The notes beneath the pieces were generated by a model. The model searched no databases. It was not told the origin of the DNA and saw only the letters and a list, made by a program, of their open reading frames with translations. This document shows positions 26,079 to 34,932 of a stretch of DNA of 64,000 bases, one piece after another; positions within the stretch are counted from its first letter, which is position 1; each line of letters starts with the position of its first letter. The stretch spans positions 1,240,001-1,304,000 of the forward strand of contig NZ_CP072308.1 in assembly GCF_017726655.1 (NCBI RefSeq), given 5' to 3'. The translations under genes and the position numbers were made by a program. Source of the stretch: Agrobacterium tumefaciens. GTDB lineage: Bacteria > Pseudomonadota > Alphaproteobacteria > Rhizobiales > Rhizobiaceae.

Positions 26079-27044
26079 TCACGCAAACTGGTTGAAAAAG
26101 CGGATGCTTTCCTCCACTGCGCCCGGCACCACACCATTGTGGGTTCCGGGCAGCAGTTTTTTATCCACCTTGAAGCCGGAGGGCACGGTCCGATCAACAA
26201 AAAGCTGGTGATCGGCGTCGAAGGGCCGCTCCTCCGTGCCGCGCAAAAGCAGCGCCGGGCATTTGAGGCTGGGGCCAAAACAGACGGAAGAACGCATGAT
26301 GAATTCGCGCTCGTCGGTCTCGTCGAAACAGATTTCCTCGGTATATCGATTGAAGTAGCGCCAGGAATTGACGCCGGCCGAGATGGGGGCTGCGGCGCGA
26401 AACTTTCGGCTCATGGAGGCGAGAAGCGTCAACGTGCCGCCATTGGAATGACCGGCGATGAAGAACCGCTTCCTGTCAATGCCGGGTAGATTTTCAAGAT
26501 AGGTCGCCGCCGCCAGTGCATCCGCCGTTTCGTCGTAAAAACCGGAATAGTTGCCGATCTGGCCGTTTTCACCCCGAAAGGATGGCAGCAGCACGACGAA
26601 ACCGGCCTCCCAGTAGGGCTTCATCAGGGCCCAGTGGCCATCGCCCGTGGCGTTGCCGCCGTGCAGGAACAGGACGGCGGGCTTCAGCGTCTTCGATGGT
26701 TGGTAGTGGGAAAGCCAGGCGACAAGTTGAATCGAACCATCCGGCCCGCCAGGATAGGTAACGCGCTCCGCCCCGGCAGGCGTGCCCAGCGCTGCGGATT
26801 TTTCCGGCGCGGCCATCTTGCGCAGCAGACGGGTGTGGAAATGTCGGCGGGCCTCTGCATAATCCTGCCGTTCCAGCGGCAAAACATCCGGGGCGGGAAT
26901 GCCGGCTTTCACAGCCGGCGGCAGGATCAAGGCCGCTGACAGCCCAACGGTCCCGGCAAGCAGGCCGCGCCGCGTTAAGCCGGGCGACATCGCGCCGCAT
27001 TCTTCCCGTCCGACATATGAGGAAAGAGAGCGCTTGTCTGGCAT
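26079..27044 (-). CDS. Exported alpha/beta hydrolase (dienelactone hydrolase-like)
   Basis: A 321-residue alpha/beta hydrolase with a twin-arginine signal (LTRRGLLAGTVGLSAALILPPAVKA, about 23-47). It has the oxyanion-region LFLHGGNATGDG, the nucleophile elbow GHSNGG (Ser in FFIAGHSNGGTLTLLAS), and a late His (LPGTHNGVVPG). It should act on an ester or peptide in the periplasm; the substrate is unknown. The ATG at 27044 (AGGTGA 4 nt before) is preferred. An ATG at 26990, right before the Tat motif, is the alternative. It is convergent with the P-ATPase gene. Confidence 0.78.
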   Translation of the reverse strand: MPDKRSLSSYVGREECGAMSPGLTRRGLLAGTVGLSAALILPPAVKAGIPAPDVLPLERQDYAEARRHFHTRLLRKMAAPEKSAALGTPAGAERVTYPGGPDGSIQLVAWLSHYQPSKTLKPAVLFLHGGNATGDGHWALMKPYWEAGFVVLLPSFRGENGQIGNYSGFYDETADALAAATYLENLPGIDRKRFFIAGHSNGGTLTLLASMSRKFRAAAPISAGVNSWRYFNRYTEEICFDETDEREFIMRSSVCFGPSLKCPALLLRGTEERPFDADHQLFVDRTVPSGFKVDKKLLPGTHNGVVPGAVEESIRFFNQFA

Positions 27045-27166
27045 GAGTTCACCTGATGAAGATGGTTGTTTCAGCAATTCAACATGCTCGAAGAAAGCTG
27101 TCCAGTCACGGATTCGCGAATAACAACAATGAATTCACCGCAAACGGGCTGTTACCGCATCTTGCC

Positions 27167-28792
27167 CTATCCATCCACGCCATCGATCATCGCCACCAGC
27201 GTCGAAAGCCTGTCCGCTTCGGCTGGCAGCTTGTCGGCGCGCAGCCTTGCAATGCGCGGGAAGCGCATGGCCACGCCAGACTTGTGGCGGGTGGAGCGGT
27301 TGATTCCTTCAAACGCCACCTCAAGCACAAAACCGAACTCCGGCGTGGCGCGCACGGCCCGCACGGGGCCAAAACGCTCGACGGTATTGTCGCGAACAAA
27401 CTTGTCCAGAACCTCGAGCTCCGCGTCGGTGAAGCCGAAATAGGCCTTGCCGACCGGCACCAGCTGCTCGCCATCCTCGCCTTCCGCCCAGACGCCGAAG
27501 GTGAAGTCGGAATAATAGCTGGACCGCTTGCCGTGGCCGCGCTGGGCATACATCATCACGGCATCGATATTATAGGGATCACGTTTCCATTTGAACCACG
27601 GGCCCTTGGCGCGTCCGGCCTGATAGGTGCTGTCGCGCCGCTTGATCATGACACCCTCGATGACCGGATCGGGTGGTGCGGCGCGCAACGTGTCCAATTC
27701 CTGCCAGCTGGAAAAATCGATCAACGGCGAAAGGTCGAAGCGGTCGTGCGGGGCGTGCTCGATGATGTCGGACAAACGGCCACGACGGTCAACATAGGTC
27801 TGCGCGCGAATATCGCTTTCACCGTCAAACAGAAGATCATAAGCGCGAATGAAGGCCGGGTAATCGTCCAGCATTTTTGCCGTCACCGTCTTGCGGTTCA
27901 GACGCTGCTGCAGATCGGAAAAGGTGCGGGTCAGATTGTTGGAGCGCGCCGTGCCGCCGATCAACAATTCGCCATCCATCACGCCTTCAAAGTCGATCGC
28001 ATCGAGGACATCGGGAAAGGCGCCGGAGATATCATCGCCGGAGCGCGAATAGAGTTTGCGCGTCTCACCGGCGCGGGACAGTTGCACCCGAATGCCGTCC
28101 CATTTCCATTCCGCCGCGTAGTCGTCGGGGTCGAGCGTATCGAGGTCGCCATCGGCGACCGGCGTTGCGAGCATGACCGAATGGAAAATGGCGGGCGTCG
28201 CCAGCACCGGCCGGTCAGACTTGCCCTCCAGCCACGCGAAGAGCGTCGTGTACGGCGGCGCAAGACCATGCCACAGGGTCTCGATCTCGATGATGTCTTT
28301 CCCCGCAAAGTCCGCCAGCGCCTGACGCGCCAGCCGCGCTGAAACGCCGATGCGCAGGCTGCCGGTGGCAAGTTTGAGGAAAGCGAAACGCGAAGACGTA
28401 TCGAGCCGGTCCAGGAGATCGCGCACCGCGCCGCGCACCTCCGTGCGGCCGAGTGAATTCATCAAGGTGACGACTTCGCCCAGGCGCGGGTCCTGCGCCT
28501 CGGAATCATCGGCACCGCCGATGTTGCCCCAGACCAGCGAAATGGTTTCGGCCAGATCGCCGACATAATCGTAGGAATAGCGGAACAGCACTTCGTCCAT
28601 GCGCTCCAGCACCAGTTCGCGCAGCATGGCCGGCTTGACGCTTTTCAGATCCAGCGTGCCGGCAATGGCCGCCAGCCCGTAACCCCGGTCGGGATCGGGC
28701 GTATCGCGGAAATAGTCGGTGAGCAGCTTCAGCTTGCCATTGCGCGAAGGCGTCAACACGAGGCGGTCGAGAAGCGTGGCAAAGGCTTTCAT
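27167..28792 (-). CDS. ATP-dependent DNA ligase (cisplatin/LigB-type, ligase-associated operon)
   Basis: A 541-residue ATP-dependent ligase. An N-terminal helical DNA-binding region (about 1-190) precedes the adenylation domain with nucleotide lysine K230 in motif I (EWKWDGIRVQL). MDGELLIGG (motif III) and EGVMIKRRDSTYQAGRAKGPWFKWKRD (motifs IV-V) follow. An OB-fold domain with RFPRIARLR ends the protein. Family knowledge: such ligases are linked with an MBL-fold exonuclease, an Lhr-type helicase and a PdeM phosphoesterase in a DNA-damage cluster. The MBL gene lies 1 nt upstream, so translation is coupled (TGA-G-ATG). The helicase and PdeM genes are not in this window. Confidence 0.9.
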   Translation of the reverse strand: MKAFATLLDRLVLTPSRNGKLKLLTDYFRDTPDPDRGYGLAAIAGTLDLKSVKPAMLRELVLERMDEVLFRYSYDYVGDLAETISLVWGNIGGADDSEAQDPRLGEVVTLMNSLGRTEVRGAVRDLLDRLDTSSRFAFLKLATGSLRIGVSARLARQALADFAGKDIIEIETLWHGLAPPYTTLFAWLEGKSDRPVLATPAIFHSVMLATPVADGDLDTLDPDDYAAEWKWDGIRVQLSRAGETRKLYSRSGDDISGAFPDVLDAIDFEGVMDGELLIGGTARSNNLTRTFSDLQQRLNRKTVTAKMLDDYPAFIRAYDLLFDGESDIRAQTYVDRRGRLSDIIEHAPHDRFDLSPLIDFSSWQELDTLRAAPPDPVIEGVMIKRRDSTYQAGRAKGPWFKWKRDPYNIDAVMMYAQRGHGKRSSYYSDFTFGVWAEGEDGEQLVPVGKAYFGFTDAELEVLDKFVRDNTVERFGPVRAVRATPEFGFVLEVAFEGINRSTRHKSGVAMRFPRIARLRADKLPAEADRLSTLVAMIDGVDG

Positions 28793-28793
28793 C

Positions 28794-29810
28794 TCAATCC
28801 CCCTCGTCTTCATAACCGACGAGATGCAGCGGCTTGGCGGCAATGCCCTGCAATTCGCACCAGCGCACCAGCGCCTCCTCCCGGCCATGCGTGACCCAGA
28901 CGGCCTGCGGGCCGATTTCTGTGATGGTTTCCAGCAGCTCCGGCCAGTCGCAATGGTCCGATATGACCAGCGGCAATTCCACGCCGCCCTGCTTTGCGCG
29001 CTGCCGCACCATCATCCAGCCCGAGGCGAAGGCGATCAGCGGCTCGTTGAAACGCCGTGCCCAGCGCTCCTGAAAGGCCGAGGGCGGACCGACGACGATG
29101 GCGCCCTTGAAGGCGGCGGGGTTGCTTTTTTCAAGCGTCGCGGGCCTGAGATCGCCGAGATCGATGCCCTGCGAGACGTAATAATCGCAAAGCCGGGCCA
29201 GCGCGCCATGAATATAGATAGGGTCGGAATAACCGTTGTCGCGGAGCAGACGTATGACGCGCTGCGCCTTGCCCAGGGAATAGGCCCCGACGAGATGGGT
29301 GCGTTCGGGAAATTGTTTGATGGAGGTAAGAAGTTTAGCCGTTTCCACGCGTGGCAGCGGATGGTGAAACACCGGCAGGCCGAAGGTGGCCTCGGTGATG
29401 AAGACATCGCAGGGCACGGTCTCAAAGGGGGCGCAGGTGGGATCGATGCCGCGCTTGTAGTCTCCCGAGGCGACGATGCGCAAACCGTTCATCTCGACCG
29501 ATATTTGCGCCGAGCCGAGCACGTGGCCAGCCGGATGAAAGCCGACGGTCACGCCGTTGACCTCAACGGTTTCGCCGAACCCCACCGCCTGCTCGCTTTC
29601 GCAAAAATCCTCTCCATAACGGATGCGCATGATATCGAGCGTCTGCCGGGTGGCCAGCACCGCGCCATGACCGGCGCGGGCGTGATCGGAATGACCATGG
29701 GTGATCAGCGCCCGCGGCACCGGTCGCACGGGATCGATATAGAAATCACCCGCCGGGCAATAGAGCCCTTTAGGCGTGGAGTTCAACAACTGTTCCGGCT
29801 TCATAACCAT
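28794..29810 (-). CDS. Ligase-associated MBL-fold DNA exonuclease
   Basis: A 338-residue metallo-beta-lactamase-fold protein with the metal motif HGHSDH (38-43). A later conserved VGFHPAGHVLGSAQI block and the beta-CASP-like half (SDHCDWPELLE, THGREEALVRW) follow. This matches the ligase-associated DNA damage-response exonuclease family related to SNM1/Pso2. It ends 1 nt before the ligase start and is thus the first gene of a two-gene repair operon. An in-frame ATG two codons later is an equal start candidate; no clear ribosome site distinguishes them. Confidence 0.87.
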   Translation of the reverse strand: MVMKPEQLLNSTPKGLYCPAGDFYIDPVRPVPRALITHGHSDHARAGHGAVLATRQTLDIMRIRYGEDFCESEQAVGFGETVEVNGVTVGFHPAGHVLGSAQISVEMNGLRIVASGDYKRGIDPTCAPFETVPCDVFITEATFGLPVFHHPLPRVETAKLLTSIKQFPERTHLVGAYSLGKAQRVIRLLRDNGYSDPIYIHGALARLCDYYVSQGIDLGDLRPATLEKSNPAAFKGAIVVGPPSAFQERWARRFNEPLIAFASGWMMVRQRAKQGGVELPLVISDHCDWPELLETITEIGPQAVWVTHGREEALVRWCELQGIAAKPLHLVGYEDEGD

Positions 29811-29908
29811 GGAAAGAGGGCCGCCCGCGCGAATCGAAAGACTTGCGATGTTAACGCGGAACGGGCGTTAAATTTCCCGCGAACGTGTTTTTGTTTTATG
29901 GAGACATC

Positions 29909-30022
29909 CCGTCATTCCGGCCTTGTGCGGGAATCCAGCAGCCGCGCGTCAGCGCGGCGAAGGAGTTCTTTCAGCCCAAGGACCTGGGCTGGCTGGATAC
30001 CGGCCCAAGGCCGGTATGACGG
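29909..30022 (+). repeat. Palindromic intergenic repeat, copy B
   Basis: A 114-bp element with inverted ends (CCGTCATTCCGG at the left, CCGGTATGACGG at the right). It has two inner hairpins: a GCCGCGC/GCGCGGC arm, then CAGCCCAAG/CTGGGCTG. It lies between the exonuclease and MFS genes, downstream of both, and is the same orientation as copy D. It resembles rhizobial intergenic mosaic (RIME-like) elements; the name is by resemblance. Confidence 0.8.
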
Positions 30023-30073
30023 ATGGGAGGTTTCAGCAAAAAAACCAGGGTTCACAGCTGCCTGCCGACCTGC

Positions 30074-31603
30074 CTACTCCCCCGCCACTTCCGCTGGTTT
30101 CGCCTCAACCGCGGCCGGCAGCCGCACCGGTTTCAGCATCAGTGCGGCGGCAAGGCCGATGGCGGCTGTCGCGGCGGCTGCGAAGAACAGCGGCGTGAAC
30201 GCATCAGAGTAAAGCGAGGCGACGGCGGCTTGGGAAGCGGCGGGCAGTTCGGAGAGCATTTTCGGGGTCAGCTCCTCGATCTTGCCCACACCCGGAATAT
30301 CAATCGCAACGCCCTTCAGACTTGACGAGACAATGGCGCCATAGACCGAAATGGCGATTGCCGCGCCGCCCATGCGGGTCAGGGTCACCGCGCCGCTCGC
30401 CGCGCCGATGTCGGCCTTGGGGGCCGAATTCTGCACGCCGATGATCGGCGCCTGCTGGCCGAGGCCGACCGCGAAACCCTGCGCCAGCATCAGCACCGCG
30501 ATCAGCCACAACGGCGTTCCCGCATGCATCTGCGTGAAGAGCAGCATGACGACAACATTGACGGAGAGGCCAGCGACCGAGAAAGGCTTGTAGACGCCGG
30601 TGAGCGAAATCAGCCGTCCTGCTGACAACGAACCCATGACGATGCCGCCTGTGACGGCAATGAAGAACAGCCCGGCATGGGAGGGCGAAAGGCCAGTGGT
30701 CGTTTGCAGGAACAGGGCATAATAATTGACCATCCCGATGCCGATGCCGCCGCTGGTGAGCGAGACGATCATCAGCAACGGAAAGGTGCTGTCCTTGAAG
30801 AGGCGCAATGGCACAACCGGTTCCGGCGCGCGGCGCTCCACCTGCACCCAGAGAAATGCCGCAATGACGGCAAAGGCGATGATGCCGAGGCTCGGAGCGG
30901 CGATCAGCGATCCGAACAGTTCACTGCTATCCGCCCAGAAAACCACGCTGGCGATGGTGGCGGCGAGAAGGACCGCGCCGAGATAATCGATCTTCGGCTG
31001 CCGCGCCGGACGGCGGTAAGGCAGCATCAGGGCGAGACCCGTAATAACGATGATGCCGAGCGGCAGGTTGATCAGGAAGATCGACCGCCAGCCGAAGAGA
31101 TCACTCATCGTGCCGCCGAGGATAGGGCCGACGCTGCCTGACGCCATGATGGTAAGGCTGGAATAGCTCTGGTAACGGGCGCGTTCGCGCGGTTCGAACA
31201 GATCGGCGTTGACGGAGAAGATCGATACCATGATGCCGCCGCCGCCGAGCCCCTGCAACACACGGGCGGCAATCAGACTGTCCATCGACCATGCCAGCCC
31301 GCAGGCGAGCGAGCCGAGCGTGAAGATGACCACTGCCGCGATCATCACATATTTGCGGCCAAAGAGATCGCCAAGCTTGCCATAAACGGGCATAACCGCG
31401 CTGGTTGCCAGAAGGTAGGCGGAACCGATCCAGCCGAAGCGTTCCAGCGCGCCGAACTCGCCGACGATGGTGGGAAGCGCTGTCGAGACGATCTGGTTGT
31501 CGAGGGTGGCCATGAACATGGCCAGCATCAGGAACAGAAAGACGATGAGCCTGCGCCGGTGATCGGACACAAGCGGCGCCACAGGCGCGGTGGACATATC
31601 CAT
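30074..31603 (-). CDS. DHA2-family MFS drug transporter (EmrB/QacA type)
   Basis: A 509-residue transporter with 14 predicted helices. Motif A is GKLGDLFGRKYVM (about 72-84). The family-typical start reads FLFLMLAMFMATLDNQIVSTALPTIVGEFG and motif C reads GSVGPILGGTMSDLFGWRSIFLINLPLG. Such proton antiporters extrude drugs or metabolites. The start ATG at 31603 has a weak GAG site; an ATG two codons on is possible. It is divergent from a MarR-family gene, with two direct repeats and a dyad between them, pointing to repressor control. Confidence 0.9.
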   Translation of the reverse strand: MDMSTAPVAPLVSDHRRRLIVFLFLMLAMFMATLDNQIVSTALPTIVGEFGALERFGWIGSAYLLATSAVMPVYGKLGDLFGRKYVMIAAVVIFTLGSLACGLAWSMDSLIAARVLQGLGGGGIMVSIFSVNADLFEPRERARYQSYSSLTIMASGSVGPILGGTMSDLFGWRSIFLINLPLGIIVITGLALMLPYRRPARQPKIDYLGAVLLAATIASVVFWADSSELFGSLIAAPSLGIIAFAVIAAFLWVQVERRAPEPVVPLRLFKDSTFPLLMIVSLTSGGIGIGMVNYYALFLQTTTGLSPSHAGLFFIAVTGGIVMGSLSAGRLISLTGVYKPFSVAGLSVNVVVMLLFTQMHAGTPLWLIAVLMLAQGFAVGLGQQAPIIGVQNSAPKADIGAASGAVTLTRMGGAAIAISVYGAIVSSSLKGVAIDIPGVGKIEELTPKMLSELPAASQAAVASLYSDAFTPLFFAAAATAAIGLAAALMLKPVRLPAAVEAKPAEVAGE

Positions 31604-31647
31604 GAAAAATCTCGTTGGCTTCAGGCGGATTTGCTGCGACAATTTGT

Positions 31648-31703
31648 GTGCTATTAGCATATATATGTCAATGGCAAGTTTTTGACATTCGTGCTATTGC
31701 CAT
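31648..31703. promoter_or_regulatory. Direct repeats and dyad in the MFS/MarR divergent promoter
   Basis: GTGCTATTAGCAT (about 31648-31660) and GTGCTATTGCCAT (about 31691-31703) are near-identical repeats 43 bp apart. Between them is TGTCAA-10-TTGACA (31666-31687). The symmetry and spacing suggest binding sites for the divergent MarR protein. Confidence 0.45.
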
Positions 31704-31742
31704 GAAATGTGATCGCAAACAGTATGACATGAAGGGCTGAGA

Positions 31743-32258
31743 GTGGCGGGCGAGGAAGACTGGAACGAGGATTTACCCGAGGATATCAAGCGGATCGGCA
31801 ACACCATGACGCGCATGCGCATCATGGTGGGGCGCCGCATGATCGGACGCATGGCGCTGGCCAAATTCGCGCCGGGTCTCGAACTTTCCCATATCGATGT
31901 CCTCGACATCCTGCGACGGGCGCAAGGAGACGTGACGGTTGGCGCTATTGCCGAGGGGATGCGCATCGACCCCTCGCGTGGCAGCCGCGTGGTTGCCGAC
32001 ATGGTGGCGCGCGGCCTGTTGAGGCGCAGCGTTTCCCAGGAAGATGCGCGCCGCTCGATCGTCGAAATCACGCCACTTGGCACCAGCCTGCTTCAAGGCA
32101 TGCGCAGCACCAAGATGGGCATCATCACGGACGTCATGGACGGATGGCCGCAGGAGGATGTGGAGACATTCGCACGGCTTTTCGAGCGATTTATCGACAG
32201 GTTCGAGAGCCGCCTATCGCCGGATACTGACGCCGTTACGGATCAGAAAAAATCATAG
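31743..32258 (+). CDS. MarR-family regulator divergent from an MFS exporter
   Basis: A 171-residue MarR protein. The winged helix (about 60-125) has LELSHIDVLDILRRAQGDVTVGAIAEGMRIDPSRGSRVVADMVARGLLRRSVSQEDARRSIVEITPLG. A conserved N-terminal helix precedes it. It starts with a GTG at 31743 after GGGCTGAGA. It is divergent from the DHA2 exporter it probably represses. The ligand is unknown. Confidence 0.85.
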   Translation: MAGEEDWNEDLPEDIKRIGNTMTRMRIMVGRRMIGRMALAKFAPGLELSHIDVLDILRRAQGDVTVGAIAEGMRIDPSRGSRVVADMVARGLLRRSVSQEDARRSIVEITPLGTSLLQGMRSTKMGIITDVMDGWPQEDVETFARLFERFIDRFESRLSPDTDAVTDQKKS

Positions 32259-32339
32259 GTCAGCCCACCGCCTGCAACTTCCCTTTAAAAGATCGAGACC
32301 TTAACGTGCCGGCATCGAATTGGGAAAAGGGTGTCCTCG

Positions 32340-32999
32340 ATGTTGACGATTTATGGTGTCTACCGTTCGCGCGCCACGCGCACGCTGTGGCTTGCGGGTG
32401 AACTGGGCATAGACTTCAAGCATGTGCCGGTCATTCAGGCCCGCCGGCTTGCCGATCCGCTGGCGGCGGATGCGCCGCTCAACACGCTCTCGCCCGCTTT
32501 CCTCGCCATCAACCCGATGGGGACCATTCCCTGCATCGAGGATGAGGGCATGGTGCTCTACGAATCCATGGCGATCAATCTCTACCTCGCCCGCAAATAT
32601 GGCGGCCCACTTGCGCCTGTCGATTTGAAGGAGGACGCCGCCATGCTGCAATGGTCGTTTTTTGCCGCGACGGAAATCGAAACGAACGCGCTGAAGATTT
32701 CATCCGCCATTGCCGAGGGCCTTTCGGAAAGCGACGCCGGCAAGGCAGTGATCGATGTGGCCGCTCGCCTGCTTAAGCGTCCCCTCAGGGTTCTTGAACA
32801 GCACCTGTCCAGCCACGACTATCTGGTGGGCGATCGTTTCACCGTCGCCGATCTCAACGCGGCGGAAATCGTTCGTTACGCGCAGGGACACCAGCCACTT
32901 TTCGCCGCCCATCCCGCCCTGAAAGACTGGCTCGACCGCTGCCAGGCGCGCACGGCGTTCAAGGCGATGTGGGACACGCGCGCGGCCGAGGCGGCTTGA
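32340..32999 (+). CDS. Glutathione S-transferase family protein
   Basis: A 219-residue GST with a thioredoxin-like N-domain ([29 protein letters not shown], with the Ser/Arg of the glutathione site; then [32 protein letters not shown]). The alpha-helical C-domain (about 90-215) includes [15 protein letters not shown]. GSTs conjugate glutathione to electrophiles in the cytosol. A GTG 9 nt upstream is in frame, but the ATG at 32340 (AAGG 9 nt before) fits the family start. A second GST gene lies 150 bp on, in the opposite direction. Confidence 0.88.
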   Translation: MLTIYGVYRSRATRTLWLAGELGIDFKHVPVIQARRLADPLAADAPLNTLSPAFLAINPMGTIPCIEDEGMVLYESMAINLYLARKYGGPLAPVDLKEDAAMLQWSFFAATEIETNALKISSAIAEGLSESDAGKAVIDVAARLLKRPLRVLEQHLSSHDYLVGDRFTVADLNAAEIVRYAQGHQPLFAAHPALKDWLDRCQARTAFKAMWDTRAAEAA

Positions 33000-33017
33000 G
33001 CGTTAAGCGCCTTTCTT

Positions 33018-33135
33018 GTCAGACATGCCGGACCTGAGCCGGCATCCGGCCAGCCCAGGTCCCTGGACTGAAGGGACCCTTCCCGCGCCGCAGAACCGCG
33101 TCACCTGGGTTATGACTCAGGGCCGGAACGACGGA
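33018..33135 (-). repeat. Palindromic intergenic repeat, copy C (degenerate)
   Basis: About 115 bp between two convergent GST genes keeps the pattern of the repeat family. The left end is ACATGCCGGACCTGAGCCGG. The CAGCCCAGGTCCCTGGACTG arm and the GCGCCGCAGAACCGCG arm follow, and the right end is GGCCGGAACGACGG. Several substitutions set it apart from copies B, D and E. Confidence 0.6.
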
Positions 33136-33148
33136 AGTACTGGGCCTC

Positions 33149-33769
33149 TCAGCCCCGCTCCCCGGCAAGCGCCCGCTGCACCGCCGGGCGGTCGTTCATG
33201 CGGCGGAAGTGGTCGTGCACTTTCGGGAAACGGGCGATATCCACACCGTCGCTTTCCAGCCATCCGGACATGACGAAAAGATAGGGATCGGCGACCGAAT
33301 AGGCCGTGCCCAGAACCCATGGGCCGTGCAGCATGCCGTGCTCGATCAGTTCGAAACACTCGCCCATGGTCTGCGGCACCTTGGCTTTCATATCTTCAAG
33401 CGAGCTATCCTTGCTCGCCCAGCGACTGCCGCGACGGCCATGGGCGTGAGCGACGTGTACCGTCGATGAAATGAAGCCGTTGAACGATTGCATCAGTGCA
33501 AATTCAAAGGGATCGTCGAGCGGCGCAAGCTTCTTTTCCGGCGCCATCTGGGCAATGAAGGCGAGGATGGCGGGCGTCTCCGTCAGCACGCCGCTCGCCG
33601 TCGCCAGCGCTGGCACGCGGCCCTTGGGATTGATCTTCAAAAATGCCTCGGAGCGTTGCTCGCCTTCCGCGAAATTGACGCGGTGGGCCTTGTAAGGCAG
33701 GCCGGATTCCTCCAGCGCGATATGGCTGGCGCGGGAGCAGGAACCGGGGGAGAAAAACAATGTGAACAT
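33149..33769 (-). CDS. Glutathione S-transferase family protein
   Basis: A 206-residue GST. The N-domain start FTLFFSPGSCSRASHIALEESGLPYKAHRVNF carries a Cys/Ser at the usual glutathione site (beta-class-like). NPKGRVPALATASGVLTETPAILAFIAQM follows. The C-domain includes YSVADPYLFVMSGWL. The ATG at 33769 is set by GGAGG 10 nt upstream and by the family start; the frame stays open for 43 more codons upstream. Probably a detoxification or glutathione-transfer enzyme of unknown substrate. Convergent with the other GST gene, with a palindromic repeat between. Confidence 0.88.
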   Translation of the reverse strand: MFTLFFSPGSCSRASHIALEESGLPYKAHRVNFAEGEQRSEAFLKINPKGRVPALATASGVLTETPAILAFIAQMAPEKKLAPLDDPFEFALMQSFNGFISSTVHVAHAHGRRGSRWASKDSSLEDMKAKVPQTMGECFELIEHGMLHGPWVLGTAYSVADPYLFVMSGWLESDGVDIARFPKVHDHFRRMNDRPAVQRALAGERG

Positions 33770-33905
33770 GGATATGCGACCTCCAAAGCAATGAAGCGCC
33801 CACCTCTTCCTCATGCGGACACCGCCCTGCGAGTGCCATGGGGTGGCCGTCACGCGCGGGGGGCGCGCCATCATCGTGCCGGCAAACGGCGGCGTCAAAG
33901 GTTAT

Positions 33906-34904
33906 TTAGAGACCGACGACCCTGATATCGCCGACATGGATGCCGTTCCAGTTGCGCATCTGCCGGTTCGCCATGCCGCTCAGCGCCTGCTGCTCGGCAC
34001 TGCCTTCATCAAAATGGCGGGCGAGCAATGCCGAGACCATGGCCTCCGCCGCACGCGTCGTGCCGTCTTCGCATTTCACCGCCATGGCGATGCCCTTTTC
34101 CGGCAGGGCGGCAACGAAGACGCCTTCCGCGCCGGTCTTGGCAAAAATCTTGCCCGGCGCGATCTGCATCAGCTTCGTGCAGGCACGGCCCGTGCCAGCC
34201 ACGTAAAAGGGTTCGGCCATGCAGGCCTCGATGAGACGGCGCGAGGCTTGCGCGCGTTGTGCCTCGAGCCCCCTGCCCGTCGCCATTTTTGCAAAGCCAT
34301 GCGCCAGCCCCTTCAGCGGCACGGCATAGGTCGGGATGGAGCAGCCATCCACGCCGCAATTGTCATGGCCGAGAGCAGCACCTGTCAGGCTTGCCATCGT
34401 CGCGCGGATTTCCCGCTGCAGCGGGTGGTCATAACCGACATAGCCTTTTGGATCCGTGCCGGTGTGGCAGCAGGCGCAGATGAAGCCGGAATGTTTGCCG
34501 GAGCAGTTATTGTGAAGCGCCGTCGGCTGCTCCATCGTTCGCGCCTGATGGATGATGGTCTTCTGGTCCGAAGACCAGTGCGCGCCGCATTCCAGCGTAT
34601 CGACATTCCGGCCCGCTTTCGCAAGCATGGCGGCGGCGAGCTCTGCGTGGGCGTCCTCCCCGGAATGGGAGGAACAGGCAAGCGCAAGTTCGCGGTTGCC
34701 GAAACCGTAGGCATCCGCCGCACCGCTTTCCACCAGCGGCAGCGCCTGCATGGCCTTGCAGGCCGAACGCGGGAAAATGCCGCGCTCGATATCGCCAGCG
34801 GAAAACAGGACCCCGCCATCGCCATCCACCACCACGGCGAGGCCCTGGTGACGGCTTTCGACGAGATTGCCCCTGAAGACTTCGACGGTAACGGAATTGT
34901 TCAT
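33906..34904 (-). CDS. Rhizobial-type L-asparaginase (asparaginase II family, PF06089)
   Basis: A 332-residue protein of the family of Rhizobium etli asparaginase (ReAV). It has SxxK at S47-K50 in RSACKAMQ, the metal-site Cys134 and Lys137 in NNCSGKHSG, and a later Cys in GHDNCGVDGCS. This is a serine/lysine-based enzyme fold unlike E. coli asparaginases; it hydrolyses asparagine to aspartate and ammonia. The ATG at 34904 has TGAGGCTGAGAGA before it. The start of the divergent DUF3750 gene lies only 28 bp away, so both promoters must overlap. Confidence 0.85.
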   Translation of the reverse strand: MNNSVTVEVFRGNLVESRHQGLAVVVDGDGGVLFSAGDIERGIFPRSACKAMQALPLVESGAADAYGFGNRELALACSSHSGEDAHAELAAAMLAKAGRNVDTLECGAHWSSDQKTIIHQARTMEQPTALHNNCSGKHSGFICACCHTGTDPKGYVGYDHPLQREIRATMASLTGAALGHDNCGVDGCSIPTYAVPLKGLAHGFAKMATGRGLEAQRAQASRRLIEACMAEPFYVAGTGRACTKLMQIAPGKIFAKTGAEGVFVAALPEKGIAMAVKCEDGTTRAAEAMVSALLARHFDEGSAEQQALSGMANRQMRNWNGIHVGDIRVVGL

Positions 34905-34932
34905 TCTCTCAGCCTCAAAAAATTCTGATTTC

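Noticed and set aside
24061..26082. Very long open frame opposite the P-ATPase gene
   Set aside because: It is a shadow of a GC-rich gene: its composition is Arg/Ala/Gly/Asp/His-skewed, it has no ribosome site, and the plus-strand frame carries all ATPase motifs.
27056..28342. 428-codon frame opposite the DNA ligase gene
   Set aside because: Shadow frame; the ligase motifs on the minus strand settle the coding strand.
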